64,000 nucleotides of DNA from Acidimicrobiales bacterium (GCA_041394245.1 JAWKIR010000003.1:434001-498000); one strand, 5' to 3'; positions 24,601-32,010 are shown, numbered from the stretch's first letter. A program made the numbers and translations. Notes: generated from the letters alone by a model not told the origin.

Positions 24601-26215
24601 TGTCGTCGTCGAACGCCTCCTGGTAGTCGACCCGCACTCGCGAGGTGAAGGTGATCTCGAAGTCGTCGTTGGTGCCGAGGTCGGGAACCGTCGACCACAC
24701 GAGCGTCCAGGACCCGTCGGTGTCCTCGGTGACCGTGTCGGGATCGTCGACGCCACCGTCGACGAGCGGTGCCGGGAGACCGCCGGTCTGCAGACACTCG
24801 GTGCCGACCGGTGCGATGGTCTCGGGATTGCCGGCCGACAGGATCGGACACTGGCCGTCGGGCAGCGTGTCGGTCACGACGATGCCGGTGGCGTCGCGGT
24901 ACTCACCGGTCTCGACGAGAAGGCTCCATCCGGGCAACTCGGTCTGCGTGAACACGCCGTCGTCGACCGACTTGTGGATCGAGAGGTCTTCCGCGGTGAC
25001 CACCCAGGAGTCCTCGGCAGTCGAGGTCAGGTCGTCGACCCCCGGGTTGTAGTTGCCCGTCGCCCGCGACCAGTTGCGCAGCGACTGCTCGTCGGTCGTC
25101 AGTGGTCCGGAGTTGTTGTCGAGATCGGCGGTGTCGTCGCCGATGTCGAGATGGCCGGGCGCGAACGTCGCGGTGTTCTCCCGCAGCGGGATACCGGCCG
25201 CGTACATGAGCTCGAACCGTTCGCCGGGTGCCATCGTGCCGACGGTCGCCGTGAGGTCCCACACGACGTGCGTGTAGACGCCGGCGGCCTGGCCCGGGAA
25301 CTCCTCGTCGGCTGCCAGGGTGACCGTCTCGACGGTGGTCGGGGTCTCACACGTGGCGGCGACACCGTTGCTCGTCGGGTCGACGGGGGCGACCCCGACG
25401 CCGAGCGCACCGGCACCCGCATACTCCTCGGTGCCGGTGGCCGACACGTTGGTCGCGGGCACGGTGTCGGTGTTGTCGACGGCGCCGCAGCCGAGGAACT
25501 CGAGCCCGGCGGGCAGGTAGTCCTCCACGATGATCGAATCCGTCGGATCGACCAGGTTGTTGTCGACCGTCAGGCTGTAGGTCGTCCACTCCGTGTGGAC
25601 ACCACGGAGGAGCTCGGACTCGGCATTCGGCTCGAACTTCTCGATGTCGATCGCCTCGATCCGGGTGACCACCGTGGCGGTGTCGAACGCCGAGGTGTCG
25701 CCGTTGTCGACATGGGCACCCGTGGCATCGAAGTCGGGGATCTGGCGAACGTCGCCGGACATGTAGGCGCCACCGGAGTTCGTGACCGACGATCCCACTG
25801 CGAACGACGCCTCGGTCAGATCGACCGTGACCGTGATGGACCGCGACACTCCGGATTGGAGGTCGGCCACGTTCTCGAACAGCAAGGTGGTCTGACCGGC
25901 GGCGGGGGAATCGGCGAACACCGTGGGATTGCCCGCGCTCGATGACACGAACGTCGCGCCGGGCGGGAGCACCTCGCGGAACGTGAGGTTGTAGCCATCG
26001 GCCCCGGTTCCGTTGTTGGTCGCGGTCAGCGTGTAGGTGACGTCCTCGCCGTAGAGGATCGTGGCCGGCCCGGACTTGGTGAAGTCGAGCGACGCGTCGT
26101 TGGCAGCCGCTGCGGGTTCGGGCGAAGCGACGAGCTCCACGACGGTGAGGCTGGTGGCGAGCAGGGCTGCGAGGCTCAGCATCGCGACCGGGCGGCGGGG
26201 GAAGCGGCGAATCAC
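18653..26215 (-). CDS. giant DUF11/SdrD-B-like surface protein with LAITG sorting signal
   Basis: About 2,520 residues. A signal peptide (RRFPRR, hydrophobic run, then PEPAAAAND) is followed by about thirteen DUF11-type beta-sandwich units, each with the pattern 'xxxKSxxGxxxxY.xTxTNxGxxxxxxVxVTDxLPxG'. Two SdrD-B/Cna-like units follow (NRIWFDVDNDGVQDAGEPG near residue 1957 and GDYVWLDDNGDGVQDGGETP near 2087) with Asp-rich calcium loops, then two more DUF11 units. The C terminus has LAITG (~residue 2478), a hydrophobic helix and EARRRR: the sorting signal used by class E sortases (LAxTG). It should be a long wall-anchored stalk or adhesin. The GTG at 26215 fits the signal peptide; the frame upstream is repeat-derived. 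Confidence 0.85.
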   Translation of the reverse strand: MIRRFPRRPVAMLSLAALLATSLTVVELVASPEPAAAANDASLDFTKSGPATILYGEDVTYTLTATNNGTGADGYNLTFREVLPPGATFVSSSAGNPTVFADSPAAGQTTLLFENVADLQSGVSRSITVTVDLTEASFAVGSSVTNSGGAYMSGDVRQIPDFDATGAHVDNGDTSAFDTATVVTRIEAIDIEKFEPNAESELLRGVHTEWTTYSLTVDNNLVDPTDSIIVEDYLPAGLEFLGCGAVDNTDTVPATNVSATGTEEYAGAGALGVGVAPVDPTSNGVAATCETPTTVETVTLAADEEFPGQAAGVYTHVVWDLTATVGTMAPGERFELMYAAGIPLRENTATFAPGHLDIGDDTADLDNNSGPLTTDEQSLRNWSRATGNYNPGVDDLTSTAEDSWVVTAEDLSIHKSVDDGVFTQTELPGWSLLVETGEYRDATGIVVTDTLPDGQCPILSAGNPETIAPVGTECLQTGGLPAPLVDGGVDDPDTVTEDTDGSWTLVWSTVPDLGTNDDFEITFTSRVRVDYQEAFDDDTPVVGADAFTNEVDVTATTSPITDGAVDLDRVTETTPDASSAGQASSVVNIDKSVSQPTAPGVTLDCDAATFTSEAPPTPDEANWAYRPGDRVCYRIVVDFIGDLHFRNPVVSDFIPPDSVFEAFWGDDTNTGQVFTVNDAVIDEAYDFVAGPGTAPSGATDEALSWALGSTIPGGGTDLYVDNTADRFEVIFSVRLSDDPRDVTGVDIIDNLAKLTLQNNDNSGGVTFSSRDQAGYPHVEPHIVLDKRNAPTGQPTDDGAESGVQLDVFDYEVDITNDFEAGANPTEDLYASAFDIRTWDILPAGIVCADVTTAATLTTGEVVTCLDPGDGSYPLGGQATDGRSVLTMTIADLAPQETSTLSYSITVPATIAAGQDLVNDAGVRDYTGSDGNAGTTPTYVPTDNIDEDNQAAENATSARDQTTVVIPDVTVVKVQTSSDTDAGGTNSSNTPASAVTQSATIGELITYTFDVTIPEGVDLYDAVITDDLDTEIDFVSFDAGGLSLDDGATTIPLTITSATAGYFDVDGSVSQNAGDLVVAVAADDVTVTFPAAWSNAVGSLDDLVSLTFTVDVNDAPGVDAGDTIRNTVDADWNTASGDPVPTASSPRITTNVLEPNPQIAKSDDGTDTDAPADGLSNVAPGDTVTYTLEISNPDAGAGRNSAAYDLVVTDVLPDGVSFAPGVPADNPDGGVFAAGVPASAEGTITWTQVEVPALAALEVGDSLTISYTVTIDSPAVASTQLTNTSTVTAESRADDGPAANERTTYSDSDTDTVELPLAALAKDVAPFDSDPFDLTDTDTTTYAVGEAVDFEITVAVPPDNRAFDMTAFDTLPAFLEFDSYGTAVISGPECERVGGGALVAGDVVALTPDGQTAGWYLGDVFANGTECRITLPYSTHVDLAATTASTGDNAATVVWHETDEIAVDPDDVSDLDGEVWDETVGPEAETIDVIEPLLVIDKDVQVLDPGPTTCEAALDADACDTEVGATHRFTVTVTNNGDGDAHDLTVVDTLPAEGAGVPFNVTGSPAPVFDGAGPRTLTWTVTGPVAASGGSVTFTYDVVIGPSADLADDQDLVNTADVTSYWGLSTADRAAVPDGTDVPEYGGARNPVTADTNTLTVGFPDLVIQKTPAAGMDATDARVGEDFRWRLEVFNDGPVSAFDIDVDDVLPTGWLYQAGSAQIDTGGGLGALADPTGGPVGPLLWTDVVAQLDAGDSFVIEFDVQPQASLLTLGTTGTFDHVNDSGVAGDDATGESANETGGYGDDNGAPDGVHGSDDATARIRRIDLTIDKSIVESAPYFFGDFVTYRVTVTNDDSGVAVDTATDVVVTDVLPAGVVFDSAISANGAYDDTTDAWTLASPLAPGASATLDIVVRINASTTILNIAEVESASQWDIDSTPGNHDDGVGPDEDDNDSASLTPTNADLGNRIWFDVDNDGVQDAGEPGIAGIDVTVSWLDPGDGSTITLTTTTNADGEYSFTGLPQDIALTVTVDTADLPAGLSQTFELVDTPDITDTQANNAEPGVMDGIVTSITLTGANPSYLDVDFGYTGTGSIGDYVWLDDNGDGVQDGGETPLDGVDVIVQFAGFDGVLGDDPATVGVDESLDDVEYLTTTAGGGLYGVGNLAPGIYTVSIDPTTLPAGVAATHDLDGGRDRTTQVVLGAGENRDDVDFGERREADIAIAKTSSGVFAVGSDAVWTLTVTNNGPAVSEGVITVTDDIPAGLTPTAIAADDWSCVVAGQSITCDLTAGPLAVGATSTLEVTVAVGAEAAPGVVNTAAVEVTGGLPDTVPENDTDTDEVEIPLALLGIEKTLGGELVTGETVDWTLEVTNFGPSPTNDTITVTDDLPAGLAYVSAQSDDFDCAAAGQLVTCTTDVVLAVDASSTIVLTTAVTGPEGQSIVNVGIVEGGNTVGGTPIPSEVIDEITASDTGITRRSETPAQSILAITGSDVLRFVGWALILILLGCALVFEARRRRSAGPPLTTP

Positions 26216-26221
26216 AGGAGG

Positions 26222-26227
26222 ACGGTA
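26222..26227 (-). promoter_or_regulatory. -10 box (TACCGT) of the giant surface-protein gene
   Basis: On the minus strand TACCGT lies six bases before the GTG at 26215, with no Shine-Dalgarno between. This fits leaderless transcription. No clear -35 is seen. Confidence 0.35.
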
Positions 26228-26328
26228 GCACAGTGCCCCGCCACACACCCGGGAACCTCGCTGGGCACTGCGTGACCTCGAACGAACAGCGTTCAGAACG
26301 CCCCCCCGGCGGCCAGCTCGGGGGTAAC

Positions 26329-26365
26329 CGCTGTAGCGGGTGTCTGACACCGGTGTGGCGGGTCA
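26329..26365 (-). repeat. palindromic intergenic repeat, copy 5 (one core)
   Basis: Core GGTGTCTGACACC at 26339-26351, with CTGTAGCG before it and GGTGTGGCGGG after it. The latter joins the stop codon of the minus-strand oxidoreductase, exactly as in copy 4. Confidence 0.9.
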
Positions 26366-27316
26366 GGGGAGCGACGAGAGAACCGGGGCGAAGGCGGCGA
26401 TCTTCTCGGGCGTCGGGCAGCGGACCACAAAGGTGGTGATGCCCCAGCGGTCGTGGCCGGCGCGGAAGTGCGCAGCGATCTCCTCGACCGAGCCGATCGC
26501 CATGTAGGGAGTGACGGCCGCGATCTCCTCGGTGATGCCACCTTCCTCGTCGATCGTCTCGGCCAGCGCGGCCTCGCGATCGTCGGTGACCTCACACACC
26601 TGCACGAGCGCACTGAAGTCGATGGCCCGGTCGTGAACCGCGGCACCCTCGCGCACCTGGGCAACCTGCTGGTCGAGCCGATCCAACGCCCAGCTCACCG
26701 TGTGACGGTGTCCGTCCGGCAACGTCCTCCCGAGCCCGATCAGCCCGACGCCGTCGGCATGGGCTCCGATGTGGCGCAGCATCGCCGCGCCCTGACTTCC
26801 CACCAGGATCGGCATCCGCTCCTGCAGGGCACGGGTCACCGCGGCGCCTTCGACCCGATAGTGCTCGCCCGCGAAGTCGACCGTCTCACCGTCGAGCAGG
26901 GGCCGGATGATCTCGACCGCCTCGCGCAGGCGAGCCTTGCGCGCCGCCGGCGGATCGAAGGGGATGCCGACCTCGGCGTACTCGTGCCCCGAGTGTCCGG
27001 CTCCGAGACCGAGCTCGAACCGGCCACCCGAAATCCGATCGAGTGTTGCCGCCTCCCACGCCAGCTGCACGGGATGGCGCATGTCGTTGTTGAGCACATA
27101 GGTGCCGATGCGGATCCGCTCGGTCGCGGTCGCCATGGCCGTCAGGTTGAGCATCGGCGCGTGGCGATCCGGACCGATGTGGTCGGCCACCATGACGATG
27201 TCGAACCCGGCCGCCTCCGCCGCGCGCGCCCACCTCACCGGGTCGAGCACCTGGGCACCGACCAGTTGGAGGCCGACGCGGATCGGTCTCGCCGACCTGT
27301 AGCGGGTGTCTGACAC
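26363..27316 (-). CDS. luciferase-like (LLM class) oxidoreductase
   Basis: A 317-residue luciferase-superfamily protein: RVGLQLVGAQ, RAAEAAGFDIVMVADHIGPDRH, IRIGTYVLNNDMRHPVQLAWEAATLD, GRFELGLGAGHSG and ILVGSQGAAMLRHIG. The conserved first strand (IRVGLQ) begins only a few residues after a GTG at 27316. That GTG lies inside the core of repeat copy 6, and no other ATG, GTG or TTG precedes the first strand. So the repeat appears to provide the start codon and a VSDTRYRSARP leader. It lies 12 bases downstream of an amidohydrolase gene in the same operon. Confidence 0.8.
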   Translation of the reverse strand: MSDTRYRSARPIRVGLQLVGAQVLDPVRWARAAEAAGFDIVMVADHIGPDRHAPMLNLTAMATATERIRIGTYVLNNDMRHPVQLAWEAATLDRISGGRFELGLGAGHSGHEYAEVGIPFDPPAARKARLREAVEIIRPLLDGETVDFAGEHYRVEGAAVTRALQERMPILVGSQGAAMLRHIGAHADGVGLIGLGRTLPDGHRHTVSWALDRLDQQVAQVREGAAVHDRAIDFSALVQVCEVTDDREAALAETIDEEGGITEEIAAVTPYMAIGSVEEIAAHFRAGHDRWGITTFVVRCPTPEKIAAFAPVLSSLP

Positions 27317-27331
27317 CGCTGTGACGGGTTA
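27296..27331 (-). repeat. palindromic intergenic repeat, copy 6 (one core)
   Basis: Core GGTGTCTGACACC at 27305-27317, with CTGTAGCG on one side and GCTGTGACGGG on the other. It fills the 12-base gap between two minus-strand genes and extends into the 5' end of the downstream one, whose apparent GTG start (27314-27316) is in the core. It abuts the upstream TAA. Confidence 0.9.
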
Positions 27332-28618
27332 CTCGGGCCAGTCGATGTTGTAGTCGTCGAACCAGAACCGGGCTTCGCGGATGGCGTTCTCGGGGGTACG
27401 CAGCGAGATGTCCTGGTTGAGCTGCTCGGGGGTCGGGCCGATGTCGGCGGCGATCTTGGTGAGGCCGTCGACGTCGAGGTCGTAGCAGCGCACCGCGTTG
27501 AGGCCCAGCAGCAGTCGCGTCTCCTCGACCGGGATCTGCTGGAAGTCGGTCTCGAGCCGCTCGACCGTGTTGGGCCACGAACCCTCGGGATGCGGATAGT
27601 CGGTGCCCCACATGAGGGCGTCGACCCCGTTGACATAGCGGCGTCGGAGCTCGACCTTGCTCATGGTCGACGCCCCGATGAACACGTTGGTGCCGATGTA
27701 TTCCGACGGCAGCTTCTGGATCAGGTTCTTGGTGCGCGAGGCCATCTTCTTGACCTTCCAGTTCTTGCCGCCGAACACGGAGTCGGTCTTGAACAGCAGA
27801 TCACCCAGCCACCACGACCCGCACTCGACCGGCACGTACTTGAGGTTCGGGAACTTGTCGAACTTGCCCGAGAGCAGGAGCTGCCACAGCGGACGGTGGG
27901 TCCAGAACGCGACCTCGAGCATGTACTGGGCCATGTTCTCGTTGTAGGCCTCGGTGTCGGCCTCGCCCGAGTGGGTGTGGACGACGAGGCCGGCCTCGGC
28001 GCAGGCGGCCCAGACGGGGTCGTAGCTCTCGTGGCCGTACGACGGCTTGTCGTGCCACATGGTCGGGATCATGATCCCCTTGATGCCGGGCTTGCCGGCG
28101 AGGGCTTCGATCTCCTTGACCGCCTCGTCGACGCCATGGGTGATCGGCACGAGGGCGACGCCGGCCCGGCGGGGCGGGTTGGTCGCGCAGAACTCCTCGA
28201 GCCAGCGGTTGTGGGCCCGGGCCCCGGCCCAGGCCAGCTTCGGGTCGGTGATGGCACCGGCGGAGAGCCCGGCACCGAACGGTGGCGACTCCATCCCGGT
28301 GACGGCATCGCCGTCGGCGAAGATGATCTCGCCGGCCACCCCGTCGGCGTCGAGGGTCTTGTCGCGAATCGCCGGGTCGTAGGCGCCCTTCAGGCCGATC
28401 TCGTTCTCGCGCTCCCACTGCTCGACGTATTCGCCGTTCATCTCCTCGACCATGGCGCGGTGTTCGTGACGCGTGGCCAGCCATTCGTCGAACTCGGCGT
28501 GGACCGACGAGTCGAGGTACTCGCGATAATCCTCGACGAAGAGACCCGCGTGCGTGTCGGACGACACGATGATGTACGGGTTGTTGCTCTGATCGATGCC
28601 ATCGAGCGGATTCGGCAT
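27329..28618 (-). CDS. amidohydrolase family (amidohydro_2) protein
   Basis: A 429-residue TIM-barrel metal hydrolase of the amidohydrolase-2/ACMSD-like group. The N-terminal metal site is reduced to SSDTHAG; later HTHSGEAD, VPVECGSWW and the C-terminal GTDYPHPEGSWPN (Asp/His) are typical. The family carries out hydrolysis or decarboxylation of aromatic or cyclic substrates; the substrate is unknown. The ATG at 28618 has a GAGGA upstream. It diverges from a TetR regulator across 80 bases containing an operator-like palindrome, so it is probably that regulator's target, together with the downstream luciferase-like gene. Confidence 0.85.
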   Translation of the reverse strand: MPNPLDGIDQSNNPYIIVSSDTHAGLFVEDYREYLDSSVHAEFDEWLATRHEHRAMVEEMNGEYVEQWERENEIGLKGAYDPAIRDKTLDADGVAGEIIFADGDAVTGMESPPFGAGLSAGAITDPKLAWAGARAHNRWLEEFCATNPPRRAGVALVPITHGVDEAVKEIEALAGKPGIKGIMIPTMWHDKPSYGHESYDPVWAACAEAGLVVHTHSGEADTEAYNENMAQYMLEVAFWTHRPLWQLLLSGKFDKFPNLKYVPVECGSWWLGDLLFKTDSVFGGKNWKVKKMASRTKNLIQKLPSEYIGTNVFIGASTMSKVELRRRYVNGVDALMWGTDYPHPEGSWPNTVERLETDFQQIPVEETRLLLGLNAVRCYDLDVDGLTKIAADIGPTPEQLNQDISLRTPENAIREARFWFDDYNIDWPE

Positions 28619-28630
28619 GGTCTGGTCCTC

Positions 28631-28650
28631 GTTCTCGTGTGGTTCTCGTG
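28631..28650. repeat. 9-base direct repeat in a divergent promoter
   Basis: GTTCTCGTG occurs twice in tandem, 11 bases apart (28631-28639 and 28642-28650), in the 5' region of the amidohydrolase gene. It may be a regulatory site or slippage product. Confidence 0.4.
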
Positions 28651-28670
28651 CGGTTGTTCGCTTGCGACTG

Positions 28671-28691
28671 GACTAGAACACTGTCATAGTC
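28671..28691. promoter_or_regulatory. TetR-type operator candidate
   Basis: An imperfect 21-base palindrome with arms GACTA...TAGTC and inner ACA/TGT (8 of 10 pairs match), centred at 28681. It lies eight bases before the TetR start and in the divergent promoter region, a usual place for autoregulation. Confidence 0.5.
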
Positions 28692-28698
28692 GGCTGTC

Positions 28699-29334
28699 GT
28701 GAGCAAGCCCGCAACCACCGGCCGCCGCGCCGGTCTCGACCGAGACGACATGGTCGCCGCCGCGCTCACCCTCGTCGAGAACGAGGGTCCTGCCGCGCTG
28801 ACGATGCGCCGGCTCGCCGCGGAGCTCGACGTCACCACGACCACCGTCTACTGGCACGTCGGCAGCCGCGACGAGCTCATCACCGAACTGATCCGCCACC
28901 AGTCCGAACGACAGGCGGCGCGGCCGGTGACCGGCTCGACCCCGCGCGAACGGGTGATGGGCGCGGCCCGCCATGTGTGGGACAGCGCCCTCGAACACCG
29001 GGCCATCACCTCGCTCGCCCACCAGACGGGCACCACCTCGCTGCTCGAACACCCCCTCGAAGTCGCCCTCGTCCGCGAGCTCGAAGCCGCCGGACTCACC
29101 GGCGCCACCGCAGCCGAGGCGATGCGGGCGATCCTGTCGACCGTCGGCGGTTTCCTGGTGCTCGCCCTGCGCGACCAATCCGCCATCGCCGAGGACCGCC
29201 GCGCCCCCGCCCTCTGGGCGGCGACCGATGCCGGCCTCGATCCGAGCACCATCACGGCGCTGTGCGGTCCGCCCGACCTCGAGGCACTCTTCGACACCGC
29301 GGTGCAGGCCGTCGTCGACCGCTACGTGGGGTAG
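28699..29334 (+). CDS. TetR family transcriptional regulator
   Basis: A 211-residue regulator. The N-terminal HTH is clear (AALTLVENEGPAALTMRRLA, LDVTTTTVYWHVGSRDELI, residues ~17-60), and the helical C-terminal ligand-binding domain follows. The GTG at 28699 fits the family N terminus. It diverges from the amidohydrolase/luciferase-like operon and probably controls it and itself through the palindrome at 28671-28691. The ligand is unknown. Confidence 0.9.
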   Translation: MSKPATTGRRAGLDRDDMVAAALTLVENEGPAALTMRRLAAELDVTTTTVYWHVGSRDELITELIRHQSERQAARPVTGSTPRERVMGAARHVWDSALEHRAITSLAHQTGTTSLLEHPLEVALVRELEAAGLTGATAAEAMRAILSTVGGFLVLALRDQSAIAEDRRAPALWAATDAGLDPSTITALCGPPDLEALFDTAVQAVVDRYVG

Positions 29335-29414
29335 CGCACCGCCGCCACGAACCACGACGTTTCGCATGATGTCGCCATGACGTGGGAACATCGTCGCTGT
29401 ATGAGGAGGCTCTG

Positions 29415-30185
29415 ATGTCCGATACTGCCGCAGCCCTGAAGTCCAACCCCGGTGAGATCGCCGGTTGGCCGAAGCTCGTCGTGAAGTACACCACCGACGA
29501 ATCCAACATCGCGCCGCTGCTCCCACCCGGCCTCTCGCCGATCGACAACATCGTGCAGGTCGGCGTCTACTGCATCCCGATCCTCAACGAGCCCGAGTAC
29601 GGCTGCAGCATCAAGGTGTCGGCCGAATGGAACGGCGTCGCCGGCCAGTACAACCTCGGCATGGGCATCGACCAGGAGGCCGCCGTGCACAACAGCGGCG
29701 AGATCAACGGGCAACCCAAGTTCCTGTGCGACATCGACTACTTCCGCCTGGGCGACCACGTCGGCGCGCGGGCGACGCATCAGGGCTACACCTTCTTCGA
29801 GTACTCCGGCGACGTCAGCGGCCCCGGCGACGTGGTCGAGGGGGACTTCACCGAACACGAGTGGTGGACCAAGTACTCCCGTGCCATCGGCAACCTCGAG
29901 AAGCAGTACGACTTCGCCCCTGTCGTGGTCGACGTGGCGACGACGTTCGAGCAAAAGCACGTCGAGAACCTCGAAGGCGAGATGATCCTGCGCGACAGCC
30001 CGTGGGATCCGGTCGCCCGCTACCTCCCGTGCAACGAGGTGGTGTCGGCCCAGCTCGTCACCCATCAGGCCAAGGCTCGCAACATCACCAACGCCGGCCC
30101 TCTCGATGCCGACGCCTTCTGGCCCCATGCCGACACGATCGGCGGCAGCCGCTGGCCGGGCGAGCGTGGCGGCCCCCGTCGGTAG
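29415..30185 (+). CDS. acetoacetate decarboxylase-like protein
   Basis: A 256-residue protein of the acetoacetate-decarboxylase (ADC) fold: LLPPGLSPIDN near the start, GVYCIPILNEPEYGCS, and EINGQPKFLCDI, where the Lys occupies the position of the Schiff-base lysine region of ADC. Family members outside classical ADC are aldolase-dehydratases or unknown. The ATG at 29415 has a strong GAGGAGG at 29403-29409. It stands alone between the TetR gene and a secreted glycosidase. The assignment to the fold is fairly firm, the reaction is not. Confidence 0.7.
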   Translation: MSDTAAALKSNPGEIAGWPKLVVKYTTDESNIAPLLPPGLSPIDNIVQVGVYCIPILNEPEYGCSIKVSAEWNGVAGQYNLGMGIDQEAAVHNSGEINGQPKFLCDIDYFRLGDHVGARATHQGYTFFEYSGDVSGPGDVVEGDFTEHEWWTKYSRAIGNLEKQYDFAPVVVDVATTFEQKHVENLEGEMILRDSPWDPVARYLPCNEVVSAQLVTHQAKARNITNAGPLDADAFWPHADTIGGSRWPGERGGPRR

Positions 30186-30303
30186 ACGTCGACGCACCCG
30201 CGGCGCAGGCCGCGGACACATCCGAGCGGACCACACCTAGTGTCGTGACCAGCGCGCTCCTCGGGCGGAGGGGAGCGCTGGCAGCAGACAGGCGGGAGTG
30301 GCG

Positions 30304-32010
30304 ATGCGGCGGTGGGGAATCGTTTCGGTCGGGCTGGTGTTGGCCCTCGTGCCGACGCCGGCGAGTGGGCTGCACGACGACACGGTCGACTCCGGTGCCC
30401 GGTACGGGAGTGACTTCCCGGATCCCCACGTCGTCTACGACGCCGCCAACCACACCTACATCGCGTTCGCCACCAACACGGGCGGCTTCACCCTTCCCAC
30501 CCTGACCGCCGGCAACCTCGACGACTGGGCCCTCCAGCCCGACACGTTCTCACCGCCCCGCTGGGCGGCGCCCGTCGTCGGTGACGCGGAGCTCTGGGCC
30601 CCCTCGGTCCACCAGCTCGCCACTGGCGAGTGGCGCGCCTACTCCGCCATTCGGGAGCGGACGACCTCGACCCAGAACCGCTACTGCATCTCGGTGGCCG
30701 AAGGGCCGGGCCCCGCCGGTCCGTTCGTGGACTCGAGTGACGCGCCGCTCACCTGCGGTTACGGATCCGCCGGAGCCATCGATCCATGGGTGTTCGTCGA
30801 CGGCAGCGGCGTTCCCTGGCTGCTGTGGAAGATGGAGGACCACCGGAGCGTCGTCCTCGCCGACGACGACGTGCACTTCCCACTCCCAGCGACGCTGGTC
30901 GAGGAGCGTGCGCAGCTCCGCGACGAAGGCGAGGAACCGCCGCAACGGATCCTGCGTCCGGCGGCCGACGCGATCTGGTCACAACGCCTCGACCCGTCCG
31001 GTCTCGCGTTCCACCGACCCGACGAGGCCGATCCCGACGAGGCGCCATCGTGGGCGTCGGTCCTGCTCACCGCGCAGGCGACAACGTGGGAACGCAGCAT
31101 CGTCGAGAGTCCGGCGCTGTTCGAAGCGGGCGGCCGTCTCCACCTCCTCTACAGCGGCAACCGGTACCAGTCACACGAATACGCCACCGGCTGGGCGACG
31201 TGTGACAGCCCGGCCGGACCGTGCACACGGGCTCGCTCCACCCCGATCCTCACCCATGACGGCACCATCAACGGCCCCGGCGGTGCGTCGGTCTTCGTCG
31301 ACGCGGCCGGCGACACCCGGGTCGCGTTCCACGCATGGACTGCGCCACACGTGTCGTATCGCGACGGCGGACGCCGGCTCCTGCACATCGAACAACTCTG
31401 TGTCCTGCCCGACGCATCCCTCTCGGTCGGGTTTCCCGCCGGTTGGAGCTTCTGCGACGTCGACCCGACGACCTGGTTCGGACCCGGCATCACCTGGATG
31501 GCCGACGAGGGCGTGACGACCGGAGTGAGCGAGGGTCGGTTCGTTCCCGAACGTTCGCTCTCTCGCGCCGAGGCCGTCACGTTCCTGTGGCGGTGGGCCG
31601 GGAGTCCGGCACCGTCCGCGTCGAGCCCCTTCACCGATGTCGAAGCGGGCCGGTACTACACGCAGGCCGCGCGCTGGGCCGCCGAGGTCGGCATCATCAG
31701 GGGCACCACGCCCACCACCTTCGCGCCCGATGCGCCGATCGATCGAGCCCAGGTCGTGACCATCCTGCACCGCGCCCACGGCGAACCCGACCCGGGCGAG
31801 GGCTCGTCCTTCGCCGATGTTCCCGACGACTCGTTCTTCTCTACCGCCACCGCCTGGGCCGCCGCGACCGGCATCACGACCGGCCGCACGCCCACCGAGT
31901 TCCGACCCTTCGAACAGGCGACGAGAGCCCAGTTCGCCACCCTGCTGTGCCGCTTCAGCCGACTCCCCGGCGACGACCGGGTCGGGACGGGTTCGATCTG
32001 TCCCGGGTGA
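30304..32010 (+). CDS. secreted GH43-like protein with three SLH domains
   Basis: About 568 residues. A signal peptide (MRRWGIVSVGLVLALVPTPASG) leads into a five-bladed propeller like GH43 arabinanases/xylosidases. The three carboxylates are in place: Asp in DFPDPHVV (~40), Asp in GAIDPWVF, and Glu in IVESPALF. Residues ~386-568 hold three S-layer-homology repeats (GITWMADEGVTTG, AARWAAEVGIIRG, ATAWAAATGITTG) that would tie the enzyme to the cell wall. It should trim arabinose- or xylose-containing polysaccharides at the surface. ATG 30304 is preferred over GTG 30298 because GGGAG lies five bases before it. A paralogue is at 52919-54604. Confidence 0.8.
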   Translation: MRRWGIVSVGLVLALVPTPASGLHDDTVDSGARYGSDFPDPHVVYDAANHTYIAFATNTGGFTLPTLTAGNLDDWALQPDTFSPPRWAAPVVGDAELWAPSVHQLATGEWRAYSAIRERTTSTQNRYCISVAEGPGPAGPFVDSSDAPLTCGYGSAGAIDPWVFVDGSGVPWLLWKMEDHRSVVLADDDVHFPLPATLVEERAQLRDEGEEPPQRILRPAADAIWSQRLDPSGLAFHRPDEADPDEAPSWASVLLTAQATTWERSIVESPALFEAGGRLHLLYSGNRYQSHEYATGWATCDSPAGPCTRARSTPILTHDGTINGPGGASVFVDAAGDTRVAFHAWTAPHVSYRDGGRRLLHIEQLCVLPDASLSVGFPAGWSFCDVDPTTWFGPGITWMADEGVTTGVSEGRFVPERSLSRAEAVTFLWRWAGSPAPSASSPFTDVEAGRYYTQAARWAAEVGIIRGTTPTTFAPDAPIDRAQVVTILHRAHGEPDPGEGSSFADVPDDSFFSTATAWAAATGITTGRTPTEFRPFEQATRAQFATLLCRFSRLPGDDRVGTGSICPG

